Positions 1 through 7,627 are shown, counted from the first letter of the stretch. The stretch is 11,274 nucleotides of DNA from Francisellaceae bacterium UBA6186 (GCA_002422785.1 DITK01000055.1:1-11274); one strand, 5' to 3'. Numbers and translations are program-made. The notes: generated by a model from the letters alone, not told the origin.

Positions 1-1346
1 TGCTTAATCATGCTGGTTTCATCAGTAATAATACTATCGTTTCTTGCTGACTTACTACTTGTACTTACGTCCACAGGTGGCACACTTATCCTGCGTTTAC
101 CCCATAGTTTATCGTGATCTTCTGGTACATTACTTTCTGATTGATTTGCTGCTATTGTTGCTGCATGTTTCATAGTTGCTGCTAAATATTTATATTTGTT
201 ATAAGCATCTAACGTACGCGGATCGATAAGATATCCTTGGCCAAATTCTAGTTGTTTATCAATTATAGGGTGCCATTTTTCCATGGGGTTTGCAAAATGC
301 ACAGGCAGAAATTGTTTTTTGAGCAAATAATCAGTTAAACAAAGCTCTATTAATTTTTCTTCAGATGGTATATAAAGTTGCATACCATTATATATTACCA
401 AGTAAGGACCTGCTGAACCAGAACTAATGGCTGTATTGCCCGCATGCGGATTATTACATTCAGGGCCATGTTGTAACGGATTCAAACAATTACCTAACGC
501 TAATGCATCTAAATATTGAATACCAGTTGATGTTCTAGGTGCCGCATCTATTAAGGCGGTTTTTTTACGTTCTCCAAAATATTTATTTTTATTCTTAGGA
601 TCATAAATATAATTAGTTATCAGAATCCACAATCCTTCATATGGAGTCACTAATCCAGCTGTTTTAAAAAAATTATGATCATAAAGTTTATCCCACTTAA
701 CATTTTTATCTAACAAAAATTCTTTAAGCAAATTACGCTCTGTTGTTGGTGTTTGCTGGTTAAACAATCCTGTATTTTTTTTAGCGTGTTTCTTTAAGGT
801 TTTAAAAAGATCGGCCATGGCATTTACTAATTCTGATTTTTCTTCAATAGTAGTGAAACCACCAGGATCAGCATTCATCACTTTATGATAATCAATAAGA
901 ATTTTCTTCTTACTTATACTATTTGTAAAACTTAATACATTACGATTACTTGGTGTCTCTATAGGTGCTAATATTATTGGCATGGTTTGTGCAAACATAT
1001 CCCAATCACCAGTAATAGGTTTTCCTTCTTTGGGAAAAACCTCAAATGGTTGGTATAATGTTTCATTTTAATTGGATAGTCTCTCTAATGCGATGTGTTA
1101 ATTCTTTAAGATCATCAGGATAAAGACCCATTGCTTCAGTTGTATCTTTACTTTTAGGCCTGGAATTCTATTAAGTCTTCCCTGCTCCGGATAAACTCTT
1201 GATTACTTGCACCAGTATTTGGCATATATACCTCTTGATTTTCAATACCTATTTAAGTTATTTGAGTCAAAAAATATATTAAGTTCCCTAGTAAATACTT
1301 GCATATCAAATTGTTGTTTTAATAATATCTTGATACTGTAAGCCAT
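1..1346 (-). pseudogene. Broken class II adenylate cyclase (edema factor/CyaA/ExoY-like), 3' end off the window
   Basis: The main minus-strand frame is open from 1067 to the left window edge (about 355 codons) and has no start codon before its first conserved motif. That motif, KPITGDWDMFA (D-x-D at 999-1007), matches the KPLTADYDLFA block of anthrax edema factor, whose two aspartates bind catalytic metal. Further on, QHGPECNNP (447-473; His at 468-470, Asn at 450-455) matches the QHGTEQNNP block of Bordetella CyaA, which holds the catalytic-site His and Asn. Upstream, three short frames (1346-1245, 1252-1157, 1167-1066) abut with small overlaps and look like one coding region cut by frameshifts. 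The first includes FTRELNIFF, loosely like IARELNTY of edema factor. The N-terminal Lys/His catalytic loop (SSDWGP block) is not recognisable. Known family members make cAMP in host cells after activation by calmodulin or actin. The D-x-D to His distance (about 177 residues) exceeds that of edema factor (about 84), so an insertion is likely. Family assignment is moderately sure; inactivity of the gene is an inference. Confidence 0.6.
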
Positions 1347-1365
1347 AAAAATACATATATTAAAC

Positions 1366-1371
1366 AGGTGG
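1366..1371 (+). promoter_or_regulatory. Ribosome binding site for the ankyrin gene
   Basis: AGGTGG lies 5 nt before the ATG at 1377. The upstream in-frame GTG at 1368 sits inside this element and has no Shine-Dalgarno sequence of its own, so the ATG is the better start. Confidence 0.6.
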
Positions 1372-1376
1372 TACCA

Positions 1377-2894
1377 ATGCCAACAGATAGCAGACTAGGA
1401 AATAAAATATTAGAAAAATGCTTGTCTTTTGCCGAAAAAGCATGGTCATACACCTATGCATTACCAGAAAAGACCATGCCATATCTAGGTAAATTATATT
1501 TGGATGCTAATTTATTGATTAATTTAATACTACAACCTATTGATCTGATAGCATACCTAGTAAATAAATTTAAAGAAAATAAAAAAGAAAAAGAAAACAA
1601 AAAAGAAGAAGCAAAAAAAATCAATGGCGAACATTTATTAAATATTATTGAATCCGGCGAACCACCAATAGTAATAGAAATTTTTATTACTCGGTGTGAT
1701 AATAGTTTATCTTACCAAAATCAATCAGGAAAATCTTGTTTAATCCAAGCCGTTGAATATTCGAGAATGGATCTGATCCCAACACTATTACAAAATAAAA
1801 ATATTAAACCTATGATCAACTTACAAGATAACAATGGCAATACTGCTCTATTTTACGCAACTCAAGACCCAAAAGCCGCCACCTCTTTAGGACAAGAAAA
1901 ATTATTAAGATCCCTCTATCAGGATGGTGCCAGGTTAGATATAAAAAACCATCTTGGCGACACCCCATTAATACAAGCAATAAAGAATGACAATTTAGTA
2001 GCAGCTAGAACTTTAATCTCTCTCGGCAATACCGACGCAGCCAACCCGATTGTATCAAATTCATACATAAACAAATGCTATAATTGGGTAAAAAGCAACA
2101 TATTTGGTATAAAAATTAATCCTTCGCCTTTAATAATAAACACTCCTAATAACGAAGGTTTAACTCCGTTACATATAGCTTTAGAACATAAAAACCCAGA
2201 TATGGTGCGGCTATTGATTGACAACAATGTTACCACCGATCTTACATATTTGCGGAGAAAAGAATCTGCTTTACAAATATTTATCGAACAAACGATACAT
2301 AACAATTATAGCGATAGTGATATGGCAAAAGTACGTAATATTATTGACATATTAATAAATAATAATAAAAACAATAATTTGTTTGCTTATTTACACTCAA
2401 CTATCAGCTCTACTATGAGAGGTGCGTCAACATTAGGTCTGCATATTATTGAACAACTACTTAGGAATAATGGCTCCGATATAAATATCAGAGATGCCCA
2501 AGGAAGAAATGCTGTGCATATCGCTGTCGAAAATGCTTGCTCATTACTAGAATTAGCAGAAATACCAGAAATACCAGAAGAATTTGACACAAAAATAATA
2601 GAACTATTAATTGAATTAGGGGTAAATCTAAATTTAAAAGATAAAGAAGAACGAACACCGTTAGATTTAGCAAGATCGAAAGACAATCAAAAACTAGTGA
2701 ATTTTTTTATAATTGATAATCCATCTACTACTAGTGAAACACCTAATATAAGCCCACCGTCATCGCCAGTGCGGCCATTAACATTCTTTAGTAGGAGTAA
2801 TAGTGATATTAGTATCTACAAAACACCACCTGCAAGCAGACCAACAAGCCCTACAATGCTAGTAAGTGGCACCCCATCACAAAAAGCTAGCTAA
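1377..2894 (+). CDS. Ankyrin-repeat protein with Ser/Pro-rich C-terminal tail, probable secreted effector
   Basis: A 505-residue protein starting at ATG 1377 (AGGTGG 5 nt upstream); a GTG at 1368 is a less likely start. The first ~65 residues contain a hydrophobic or amphipathic stretch (around LLINLILQPIDLIAYL), then a Lys/Glu-rich linker. Ankyrin units follow, recognised by the G-x-TPL-x-x-A pattern: about 113-147, 147-185 (NGNTALFYA), 187-220 (LGDTPLIQA), 254-285 (EGLTPLHIALEH), 369-415 (QGRNAVHIAVE) and 418-445 (EERTPLDLA). Degenerate spacers separate the middle units. The last ~58 residues are rich in Ser, Thr and Pro with several SP/TP dipeptides. There is no classical signal peptide. 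In Legionella, Coxiella and relatives such proteins are often type IV-secreted effectors binding host proteins; that role is inferred here. The gene diverges from the cyclase remnant and precedes a second effector-like gene on the same strand. Confidence 0.85.
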   Translation: MPTDSRLGNKILEKCLSFAEKAWSYTYALPEKTMPYLGKLYLDANLLINLILQPIDLIAYLVNKFKENKKEKENKKEEAKKINGEHLLNIIESGEPPIVIEIFITRCDNSLSYQNQSGKSCLIQAVEYSRMDLIPTLLQNKNIKPMINLQDNNGNTALFYATQDPKAATSLGQEKLLRSLYQDGARLDIKNHLGDTPLIQAIKNDNLVAARTLISLGNTDAANPIVSNSYINKCYNWVKSNIFGIKINPSPLIINTPNNEGLTPLHIALEHKNPDMVRLLIDNNVTTDLTYLRRKESALQIFIEQTIHNNYSDSDMAKVRNIIDILINNNKNNNLFAYLHSTISSTMRGASTLGLHIIEQLLRNNGSDINIRDAQGRNAVHIAVENACSLLELAEIPEIPEEFDTKIIELLIELGVNLNLKDKEERTPLDLARSKDNQKLVNFFIIDNPSTTSETPNISPPSSPVRPLTFFSRSNSDISIYKTPPASRPTSPTMLVSGTPSQKAS

Positions 2895-2904
2895 TTTCGC
2901 AAAA

Positions 2905-2940
2905 TCAGGCAAGAATAATTGTTTTGCTTCACTTGCCTGA
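2905..2940 (+). terminator. Inverted repeat after the ankyrin gene, possible terminator
   Basis: Perfect 9-bp arms TCAGGCAAG (2905-2913) and CTTGCCTGA (2932-2940) enclose an 18-nt loop, 10 nt after the stop codon. No T-run follows directly (the nearest is near 2957), so intrinsic termination is uncertain. An overlapping alternative stem pairs GCAAAA (2899-2904) with TTTTGC (2922-2927). Confidence 0.4.
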
Positions 2941-2985
2941 CTTGGTTTGCTATATGCTTTTTATTAATATTGTCTATACTAAAAG

Positions 2986-2991
2986 TATAAT
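2986..2991 (+). promoter_or_regulatory. Candidate -10 element before the 3018 gene
   Basis: A perfect TATAAT lies 26 nt before the ATG at 3018, within a small inverted repeat (GTATAA 2985-2990, TTATAC 2998-3003). No convincing -35 is found at normal spacing, and the surroundings are AT-rich, so chance occurrence is possible. Confidence 0.3.
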
Positions 2992-3017
2992 AAAATTTTA
3001 TACCATTGAATGCACGC

Positions 3018-4019
3018 ATGCTAAAAAAACATACTTTAGATCAAATTTGCACCTCCATATATAATGGTGAAATTAATGAGGCAATGTCATTATTACATCG
3101 CCAACCAGACTTCATCAATATTAAATCACCTAAACATGACAACAAAACATTGTTAATGTGTACATTAGCAGCATTAACGCATACTGCTTATTCTTCTTTA
3201 GAACAACAAGATCTATTGAAATTGATTAACCTTATGACCCAAAACCCAAAGCTAGATTTAACAACTACTGATGATTTTGGGAATACCATATTTCATTTGG
3301 CATTTAAGTACGCTAGAGACACTGACAACGAATTATCTAAGGCATTGTTTAATGTTGGAGAACTGTTGTTAAAATTAATAAAAAATGAAGCTGAATTAAA
3401 AAAAATAGTTAATAAAAAAAGCAAATCATCATGCAAAAAATCTCAAAAAAATTTTTTGCAATATATTTTCCCAAACTTACAAGAAGAAATTTTGTCTGAA
3501 CAAGAAATAGAAAACTTAAAACATGTACAAAAAAGAGTTACTCATATACTACTAAAAATTTTTCATTTTAAAAAATTGTTGGAATTAATTATAAAAGATC
3601 CTGTGACTCTCCAAAACATAGTAACACCTTTTATATTGCCGGCCACAGGAGTTACTTTGTCTTGGGAAACTTGGCTACGAATAATAGATAACCCCTCATC
3701 TATATCGCCAGAAATTATTAACCAATATATCTCAAATATTAAATTTAAAAAAATTGATTTGATTCATAATCATATCGCAGAATCAATAATTAAAATATAT
3801 AAAGACAACCTAACAGATGAACAATTATTAATAGCTAAATTGCAAGATTACATAACTATTAATCAAAAATCTATAAAACCATCTAAATCAGATGAAATTA
3901 CAGATTTAATGATGGCTAAGATTATTGATTTGATTGATTGTTGGAAAAAATATTTAAATTACATAAACAAATTAACACCCAATAAACTCGGATTACAGTA
4001 CGATAAAAATAAACATTAA
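3018..4019 (+). CDS. Unrecognised 333-residue protein with a degenerate ankyrin unit, effector-like
   Basis: The start is taken at ATG 3018, giving MLKKHTLDQ. A TTG at 3006 in the same frame would add four residues, and neither start has a clear Shine-Dalgarno sequence. The N-terminal ~110 residues are helical and ankyrin-like: a DQICTSIYNGEINEAMSLL helix pair, then LTTTDDFGNTIFHLAFKYA, which fits the ankyrin consensus D-x-x-G-x-T-x-x-H-x-A. The rest is lysine-, isoleucine- and leucine-rich, probably all-helical, with no motif recognised, no signal peptide and no clear membrane segment. It lies 123 nt after the ankyrin gene on the same strand, so the two may be a related effector pair. Its stop is 7 nt from the stop of the convergent cheY. 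Function unknown; a secreted-effector role is inferred only from composition and context. Confidence 0.75.
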   Translation: MLKKHTLDQICTSIYNGEINEAMSLLHRQPDFINIKSPKHDNKTLLMCTLAALTHTAYSSLEQQDLLKLINLMTQNPKLDLTTTDDFGNTIFHLAFKYARDTDNELSKALFNVGELLLKLIKNEAELKKIVNKKSKSSCKKSQKNFLQYIFPNLQEEILSEQEIENLKHVQKRVTHILLKIFHFKKLLELIIKDPVTLQNIVTPFILPATGVTLSWETWLRIIDNPSSISPEIINQYISNIKFKKIDLIHNHIAESIIKIYKDNLTDEQLLIAKLQDYITINQKSIKPSKSDEITDLMMAKIIDLIDCWKKYLNYINKLTPNKLGLQYDKNKH

Positions 4020-4026
4020 CTGATAA

Positions 4027-4419
4027 TTATAACAGCACTACTAAGTTATCCTCCAACATTTTCAACGTAAATGGCTTAACTAAATAACCATCAACACCAA
4101 CTGCTATCGCTTCCGCTATTTCAGTTTTATCAGTATTAGTAGTCACCATTAAAATTTTAATATGTTTTAATTTATTATTAGATCTAACAGCTCTAGTTAA
4201 ATCGATACCTGTCATATTTGGCATCTTCCAATCCGTGATTAATAAATCAAAATCTTCTTTAAGTAAAAATTTAAGAGCAACATCCCCATCTTCAACTTGA
4301 TCTATATTAAAAAACCCTAATTTATTCAATGATGTTATTAACAAATCTCTCATAGTCACTAAATCATCTACTACTAAAATTTTAATGTCTTTATGTGAAA
4401 CTAAAATATCTTTATTCAA
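4027..4419 (-). CDS. cheY: CheY-type single-domain response regulator
   Basis: A 130-residue receiver domain with no output domain. Key residues are visible: acidic pair D18-D19, phospho-acceptor D63 in ITDWKMPN, switch threonine T93, aromatic Y112 and K115 in GYLVKPF. LVVDD, DWKMPNM and VKPF closely follow E. coli CheY. Phosphorylated CheY normally binds FliM at the flagellar motor and reverses rotation. The start is TTG at 4419-4417, inside the fliA 3' end (8-nt overlap), supported by AAAGGA on the minus strand (4432-4427) with 7 nt spacing. The next in-frame Met (residue 23) lies beyond the acidic pair and would destroy the fold. Co-transcription and translational coupling with fliA are expected. 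In motile gammaproteobacteria cheY after fliA is usually followed by cheZ and cheA; neither follows here, so its kinase must lie elsewhere or be absent. Confidence 0.88.
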   Translation of the reverse strand: MNKDILVSHKDIKILVVDDLVTMRDLLITSLNKLGFFNIDQVEDGDVALKFLLKEDFDLLITDWKMPNMTGIDLTRAVRSNNKLKHIKILMVTTNTDKTEIAEAIAVGVDGYLVKPFTLKMLEDNLVVLL

Positions 4420-5137
4420 GTTCAGATCCTTTGATTTTAGATTGTAACTTTAACATAGCTTGGCTATGAATTTGACTAATTCTAGATTCACTAACACTTA
4501 ATACTTCTCCAATTTCTTTTAAATTTAATTCCTCATGATAATATAAAGTTAATACTAAACTTTCTTTAGGATGCAATGCTGAAATAAACTGCCCCAATTG
4601 TTTTTTAAAATCATTAGATTGCATTTTTTCTAACGGCCCAGGCAACGGATCACGGCCACCATCTACAACACTATCGATACCCATAGCTATATCATCAAAT
4701 CCAAAAATTTTGGCTCCTAAAGAATCTTGCAACAATTGATGGTATGCATCTAAACTAATATTTAAAGCTTCTGCAATATCTCTATCTTTTGGATCTTTAC
4801 CAATTTGATTTTCAACTTTTCTTATTGTTTCTGAAATAATTTTAGAATTTTTATGTACAGAACGAGGAACCCAATCTCCTTTGCGAATTTCATCTAACAT
4901 AGAGCCGCGAATACGAATACCGGCATATGTTTCAAAACTAGCCCCTTTGTCTTCGTTATAATTACGATAAGCTTCTAGTAAACCGATCATTCCTGATTGA
5001 ATCAAATCTTCTACTTGAATGCTAGCTGGCAATCTACCTAATAAATGGTAAGCAATTTTTTTTACTAAATTAGCATATTGCTGAATTACTGAATGCAAAG
5101 ATCCTAAATTATCCCTTGAATATACTAGGCTGTTCAT
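4412..5137 (-). CDS. fliA: RNA polymerase sigma-28 factor FliA
   Basis: A 241-residue sigma-70 family protein of flagellar type. Region 2 spans about 21-92 with RLPASIQVEDLIQSGMIGL and RIRGSMLDEIRKGDWVPRSV, region 3 about 96-180, and region 4 about 185-233 with the helix-turn-helix LNLKEIGEVLSVSESRISQI. The match to E. coli FliA (239 residues) covers the whole length, including the MNSL start and the LVLTLYY-EELNLKEIG block. FliA directs transcription of late flagellar and chemotaxis genes and is normally held by the anti-sigma factor FlgM. The gene follows the STAS gene by 21 nt and overlaps cheY. The ATG has no strong Shine-Dalgarno sequence, so translation may depend on coupling to the upstream gene. 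The usual upstream flhA-flhF-flhG genes are missing, an unusual arrangement that suggests rearrangement or loss of the motility cluster. Confidence 0.95.
   Translation of the reverse strand: MNSLVYSRDNLGSLHSVIQQYANLVKKIAYHLLGRLPASIQVEDLIQSGMIGLLEAYRNYNEDKGASFETYAGIRIRGSMLDEIRKGDWVPRSVHKNSKIISETIRKVENQIGKDPKDRDIAEALNISLDAYHQLLQDSLGAKIFGFDDIAMGIDSVVDGGRDPLPGPLEKMQSNDFKKQLGQFISALHPKESLVLTLYYHEELNLKEIGEVLSVSESRISQIHSQAMLKLQSKIKGSELE
4427..4432 (-). promoter_or_regulatory. Ribosome binding site for cheY within fliA
   Basis: AAAGGA on the minus strand, 7 nt before the TTG at 4419. It supports the TTG as the true cheY start. Confidence 0.55.
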
Positions 5138-5158
5138 AAATTATGGTAACCATTGTTT

Positions 5159-5464
5159 TTAATTAACTGAAAATAGCTCATCCAACTTGGTAATTACTAA
5201 AATTTTTTTTATATCAGGATTACAATTAACAATACTAATACTAGCACTGTCGCCACCAGCATAATCACGTAAAGCTAATAACATACCCAAAGCAGAACTA
5301 TCTAAATAATCAGATTCACGCAAATCAATAATAAATTTACTTGGCTTAGGACTTACTTTTTCATAAGAATTCCTAAACAATTGCAGCGCACTAAAATCAA
5401 ACCTTCCCTGTACGACAATCGTTAATACATCCCCCTTATCCGAGACACTAGACGTTATAGACAT
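5159..5464 (-). CDS. STAS-domain anti-sigma factor antagonist, HsbA-like
   Basis: A 101-residue single STAS domain. It begins with the GRFDFSA strand (20-26), then has FIIDLRESDYLDSSALGMLL (44-62). The DSSALG loop carries the conserved serine (S56, by position next to D55) that is reversibly phosphorylated in SpoIIAA-type antagonists. The C-terminal IVNCNPDIKKIL block resembles Pseudomonas HsbA. In P. aeruginosa, HsbA is controlled by HptB/HsbR and binds the anti-sigma factor FlgM, freeing FliA. The placement directly before fliA (21-nt gap) fits such a role, but no HptB, HsbR or FlgM gene is in this window. The start ATG has a good Shine-Dalgarno sequence, AGGAG (5477-5473), with 8 nt spacing. 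This is probably the first gene of the STAS-fliA-cheY operon. Confidence 0.85.
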   Translation of the reverse strand: MSITSSVSDKGDVLTIVVQGRFDFSALQLFRNSYEKVSPKPSKFIIDLRESDYLDSSALGMLLALRDYAGGDSASISIVNCNPDIKKILVITKLDELFSVN

Positions 5465-5556
5465 ATATTAAGCTCCTAAATATCCATGAATAATAATTAA
5501 ATAATAGTATATTAAAGTCTTAGTTGCTTAAATAAAACCAAACATTCTACCTATAT

Positions 5557-6144
5557 TTATTTATTGGTCTTAAGAACTAGCTGGTCTAATACCGGACGAA
5601 TGTTTTTTTCCCATACCGCCATGGTTATCAATCCTAAATACCTATATCGTATAATTTGATTACGATCTACCAAAAACAGTGCTGGCAAACTTTTAGCTCC
5701 TAACTCAGAGGCAAGATCTCCTTGTTGATCTAATAAATTAATCATATAAGGATCTCCATTAATACTTAACCAATTAGCAGCCGTTTCTTGATCATCGTTA
5801 TAATTCAACCCAATAAAAATAATTTTTTTGTTTTTTATATACTTAGCTATTTTCATTAAAATGAAATGTTCTTGCTTACAAGATCTACAATTACTAGACC
5901 AAATATTTATTAAATTTACTTTGTTATTTACAACATCTTGATCTACTTTTATATCTAAATTTGCCAGTGTTGGTAAACTAAACATTGGTAAATTTTCGTT
6001 AATCATAGTTAAGCCAGCATGATAATCGTGATTGTTTTTAACGTGTAATACTTTATACATCAATGCAAAAATTAATAAAAATATAATTAAACAAATACAA
6101 CAACCAATCATTAATTTTCTAGAAGTGTTGTTCAGATGATTCAT
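5557..6144 (-). CDS. Membrane-anchored CcmG/DsbE-like thioredoxin
   Basis: A 195-residue protein: one N-terminal membrane anchor (about 11-33, including Cys 15, 16 and 18), then a periplasmic thioredoxin fold. The redox motif is C86-R-S-C89 in NIWSSNCRSCKQEH, where CcmG proteins usually have WATWC-x-x-C-x-x-EH. The cis-proline is P154 in SLPALFLVD. Other CcmG-like blocks are GLNYNDD (112-118), NWL..NGDPY and IIRYRYLG. E. coli DsbE/CcmG (185 residues) reduces apocytochrome c or its chaperones in cytochrome c maturation. The tryptophan before the first Cys is replaced by Asn and the GAPETF loop by SLPALF, so the substrate may differ (a TlpA/ResA-like role is possible). The start ATG overlaps the transporter stop as TAATG, and GGAG lies about 11 nt upstream, so the gene is translationally coupled. 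No other ccm genes are in view. Confidence 0.8.
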   Translation of the reverse strand: MNHLNNTSRKLMIGCCICLIIFLLIFALMYKVLHVKNNHDYHAGLTMINENLPMFSLPTLANLDIKVDQDVVNNKVNLINIWSSNCRSCKQEHFILMKIAKYIKNKKIIFIGLNYNDDQETAANWLSINGDPYMINLLDQQGDLASELGAKSLPALFLVDRNQIIRYRYLGLITMAVWEKNIRPVLDQLVLKTNK

Positions 6145-7466
6145 TAATATGTTTTCTCCATTACCATCTTATTTGCTATAGGCAGCATAAATAAATCCTC
6201 GTTATTATTAAAAAGTAATTTTTCTAAATGTTCAAAATGAATAATAGCCCATAAAAAACATATCGTTAACGGCAATGTTATTATAGTAACTCCCCAATAA
6301 TTAAAAATATCGATCAGATAAACCAGAATAAATGGGGTGATGCAATAAAATATTGAATTGGAAATAGCAAAAGTTAAACCAACATAGGTAAACCTCTTTA
6401 ATACTGGAACATGAACAAAAGATACAGCAGCAACTAACCCAGAACAAGGTGCAAACAACAGAACTAATAATCTAACTATAAATAAATTATTTGCAGTAAA
6501 ATGGCTATTTAACCAATAAGGACCTGCTATTATAGTTATGACAAAAGGAATCAATAATAATTTTGCCAATTTTAATGGATAAATTAGATAGCTATAATAC
6601 GCAAACAATATTAAAACAAATAAATTAACAATAGAAATTATAAGATTTTCATGCAATATTTGCATAGAAGTAAATGCAAAATGATTTTTTAAAATATTTC
6701 CCGCATAGATATAACAAAAATAACTACATACAGGCCAAGAACTATGCATAAAAAATAAAGCTAATATGGTGTTAAAATTAACATTTGGTGACGTAATTTT
6801 TGGCAAACTATCTGCCTTATTTTGGTTAATCATGTTGTTATTTTTAGCTTTAATGAAATCTGTAGTCTCTTTAAGCTTGGTTCTGGCAAAAAAACCAACA
6901 AAAGCTAGAACACCACCAAACCAAAACAGGTAACGCCAACTTAAATCATTTGCTATAACTTTAGATGCCATATATAGTGCAGCCGCTGTTCCTATCACAC
7001 TGGTTATGGGTATTAACATTACTGCTATATAACGAATTGGCGGTTTAAGGATTTCTGTTAAATATAACTGTGCCCCAATAAATTCAGCAACAGAAGACAT
7101 TCCTTGTACCGCACGACAGATAGTCACAATTATAGAAGCTGCCACCCCAATCTCTTTATAAGTAGGAAGATTGGCCATAACAATACAAGAAACAGCCATC
7201 ATAAATGTTGTTATAATTATAATTGATTTGCGACCTATCTTATCTCCAATAAGCCCAAATACCATAGCCCCAAAAGGTCTAAAAATATAGCTAGAACAAA
7301 AAGCAAACGCAGCAAGAAGAATTGCATTATGAGGATTAGTGATCGGGAAAAAAATTTCATTTAAAAATAATGTCATGTGAATATACAACATTAAATCAAA
7401 ATATTCTAAAAATGTCCCAATAGACAATAACCCTATAATTTGCTTTTGATTTTTATTTAATAACAT
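6144..7466 (-). CDS. MFS transporter, ProP/metabolite:H+ symporter type
   Basis: A 440-residue polytopic inner-membrane protein, about 12 hydrophobic segments. The family signatures are EYFDLMLY (21-28) in helix 1, the loop 2-3 motif RPFGAMVFGLIGDKIGRK (63-80), and RAVQGMSSVAEFIGAQLYLTE (118-138), a variant of the usual RLLQG-x-x-x-GGE motif. A charged central loop at about 203-225 separates the two halves. ProP-type members are proton symporters for small solutes such as proline, betaine or dicarboxylates. Large numbers of divergent ProP-like carriers are typical of obligate intracellular bacteria, which import host metabolites; the actual substrate cannot be read from the sequence. It shares TAATG with the downstream thioredoxin gene. 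The ATG at 7466 has no strong Shine-Dalgarno sequence. Confidence 0.88.
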   Translation of the reverse strand: MLLNKNQKQIIGLLSIGTFLEYFDLMLYIHMTLFLNEIFFPITNPHNAILLAAFAFCSSYIFRPFGAMVFGLIGDKIGRKSIIIITTFMMAVSCIVMANLPTYKEIGVAASIIVTICRAVQGMSSVAEFIGAQLYLTEILKPPIRYIAVMLIPITSVIGTAAALYMASKVIANDLSWRYLFWFGGVLAFVGFFARTKLKETTDFIKAKNNNMINQNKADSLPKITSPNVNFNTILALFFMHSSWPVCSYFCYIYAGNILKNHFAFTSMQILHENLIISIVNLFVLILFAYYSYLIYPLKLAKLLLIPFVITIIAGPYWLNSHFTANNLFIVRLLVLLFAPCSGLVAAVSFVHVPVLKRFTYVGLTFAISNSIFYCITPFILVYLIDIFNYWGVTIITLPLTICFLWAIIHFEHLEKLLFNNNEDLFMLPIANKMVMEKTY

Positions 7467-7541
7467 CTGGTATCTAATCCAAAACTTAATAAATGTACAC
7501 TACAACTTTTATGCCTACTAACTAATTTTTTAAAACTTAAT

Positions 7542-7569
7542 TTGTATATTTTAACAATCAATGTAAAAT
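7542..7569 (+). promoter_or_regulatory. Candidate promoter for sohB
   Basis: TTGTAT (7542-7547), a 16-nt spacer and TAAAAT (7564-7569) lie in the 173-bp gap between the divergent MFS and sohB genes. The gap is very AT-rich, so other -10-like sites exist and this one is tentative. Confidence 0.3.
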
Positions 7570-7627
7570 ATTTAACCTTACTTAACAATGTTATTTTTTA
7601 TATCAAATAAAGTAAATTAAAATTTAT

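Noticed and set aside
2078..2686. Three minus-strand open frames (2078-2305, 2387-2686, 2488-2673)
   Set aside because: They lie wholly within the ankyrin gene, overlap one another, lack recognisable domains and mirror the repeat codons of the plus strand.
4020..4026. Shared terminator between the convergent 3018 gene and cheY
   Set aside because: Only 7 nt lie between the stops and no inverted repeat spans them.
5520..5556. Weak terminator after the thioredoxin gene (ACCAA ... TTGGT, minus strand)
   Set aside because: A 5-bp stem with a loop of over 20 nt in AT-rich sequence; not convincing.
5465..5556. Sigma-28 promoter before the STAS-fliA operon
   Set aside because: No match to the TAAA-N15-GCCGATAA pattern; only a TATACT-like -10 without a good -35.
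7481..7541. Repeated AAAACTTAAT at 7481-7490 and 7532-7541 between MFS and sohB
   Set aside because: A 10-bp AT-rich repeat with no further structure; expected by chance at this base composition.
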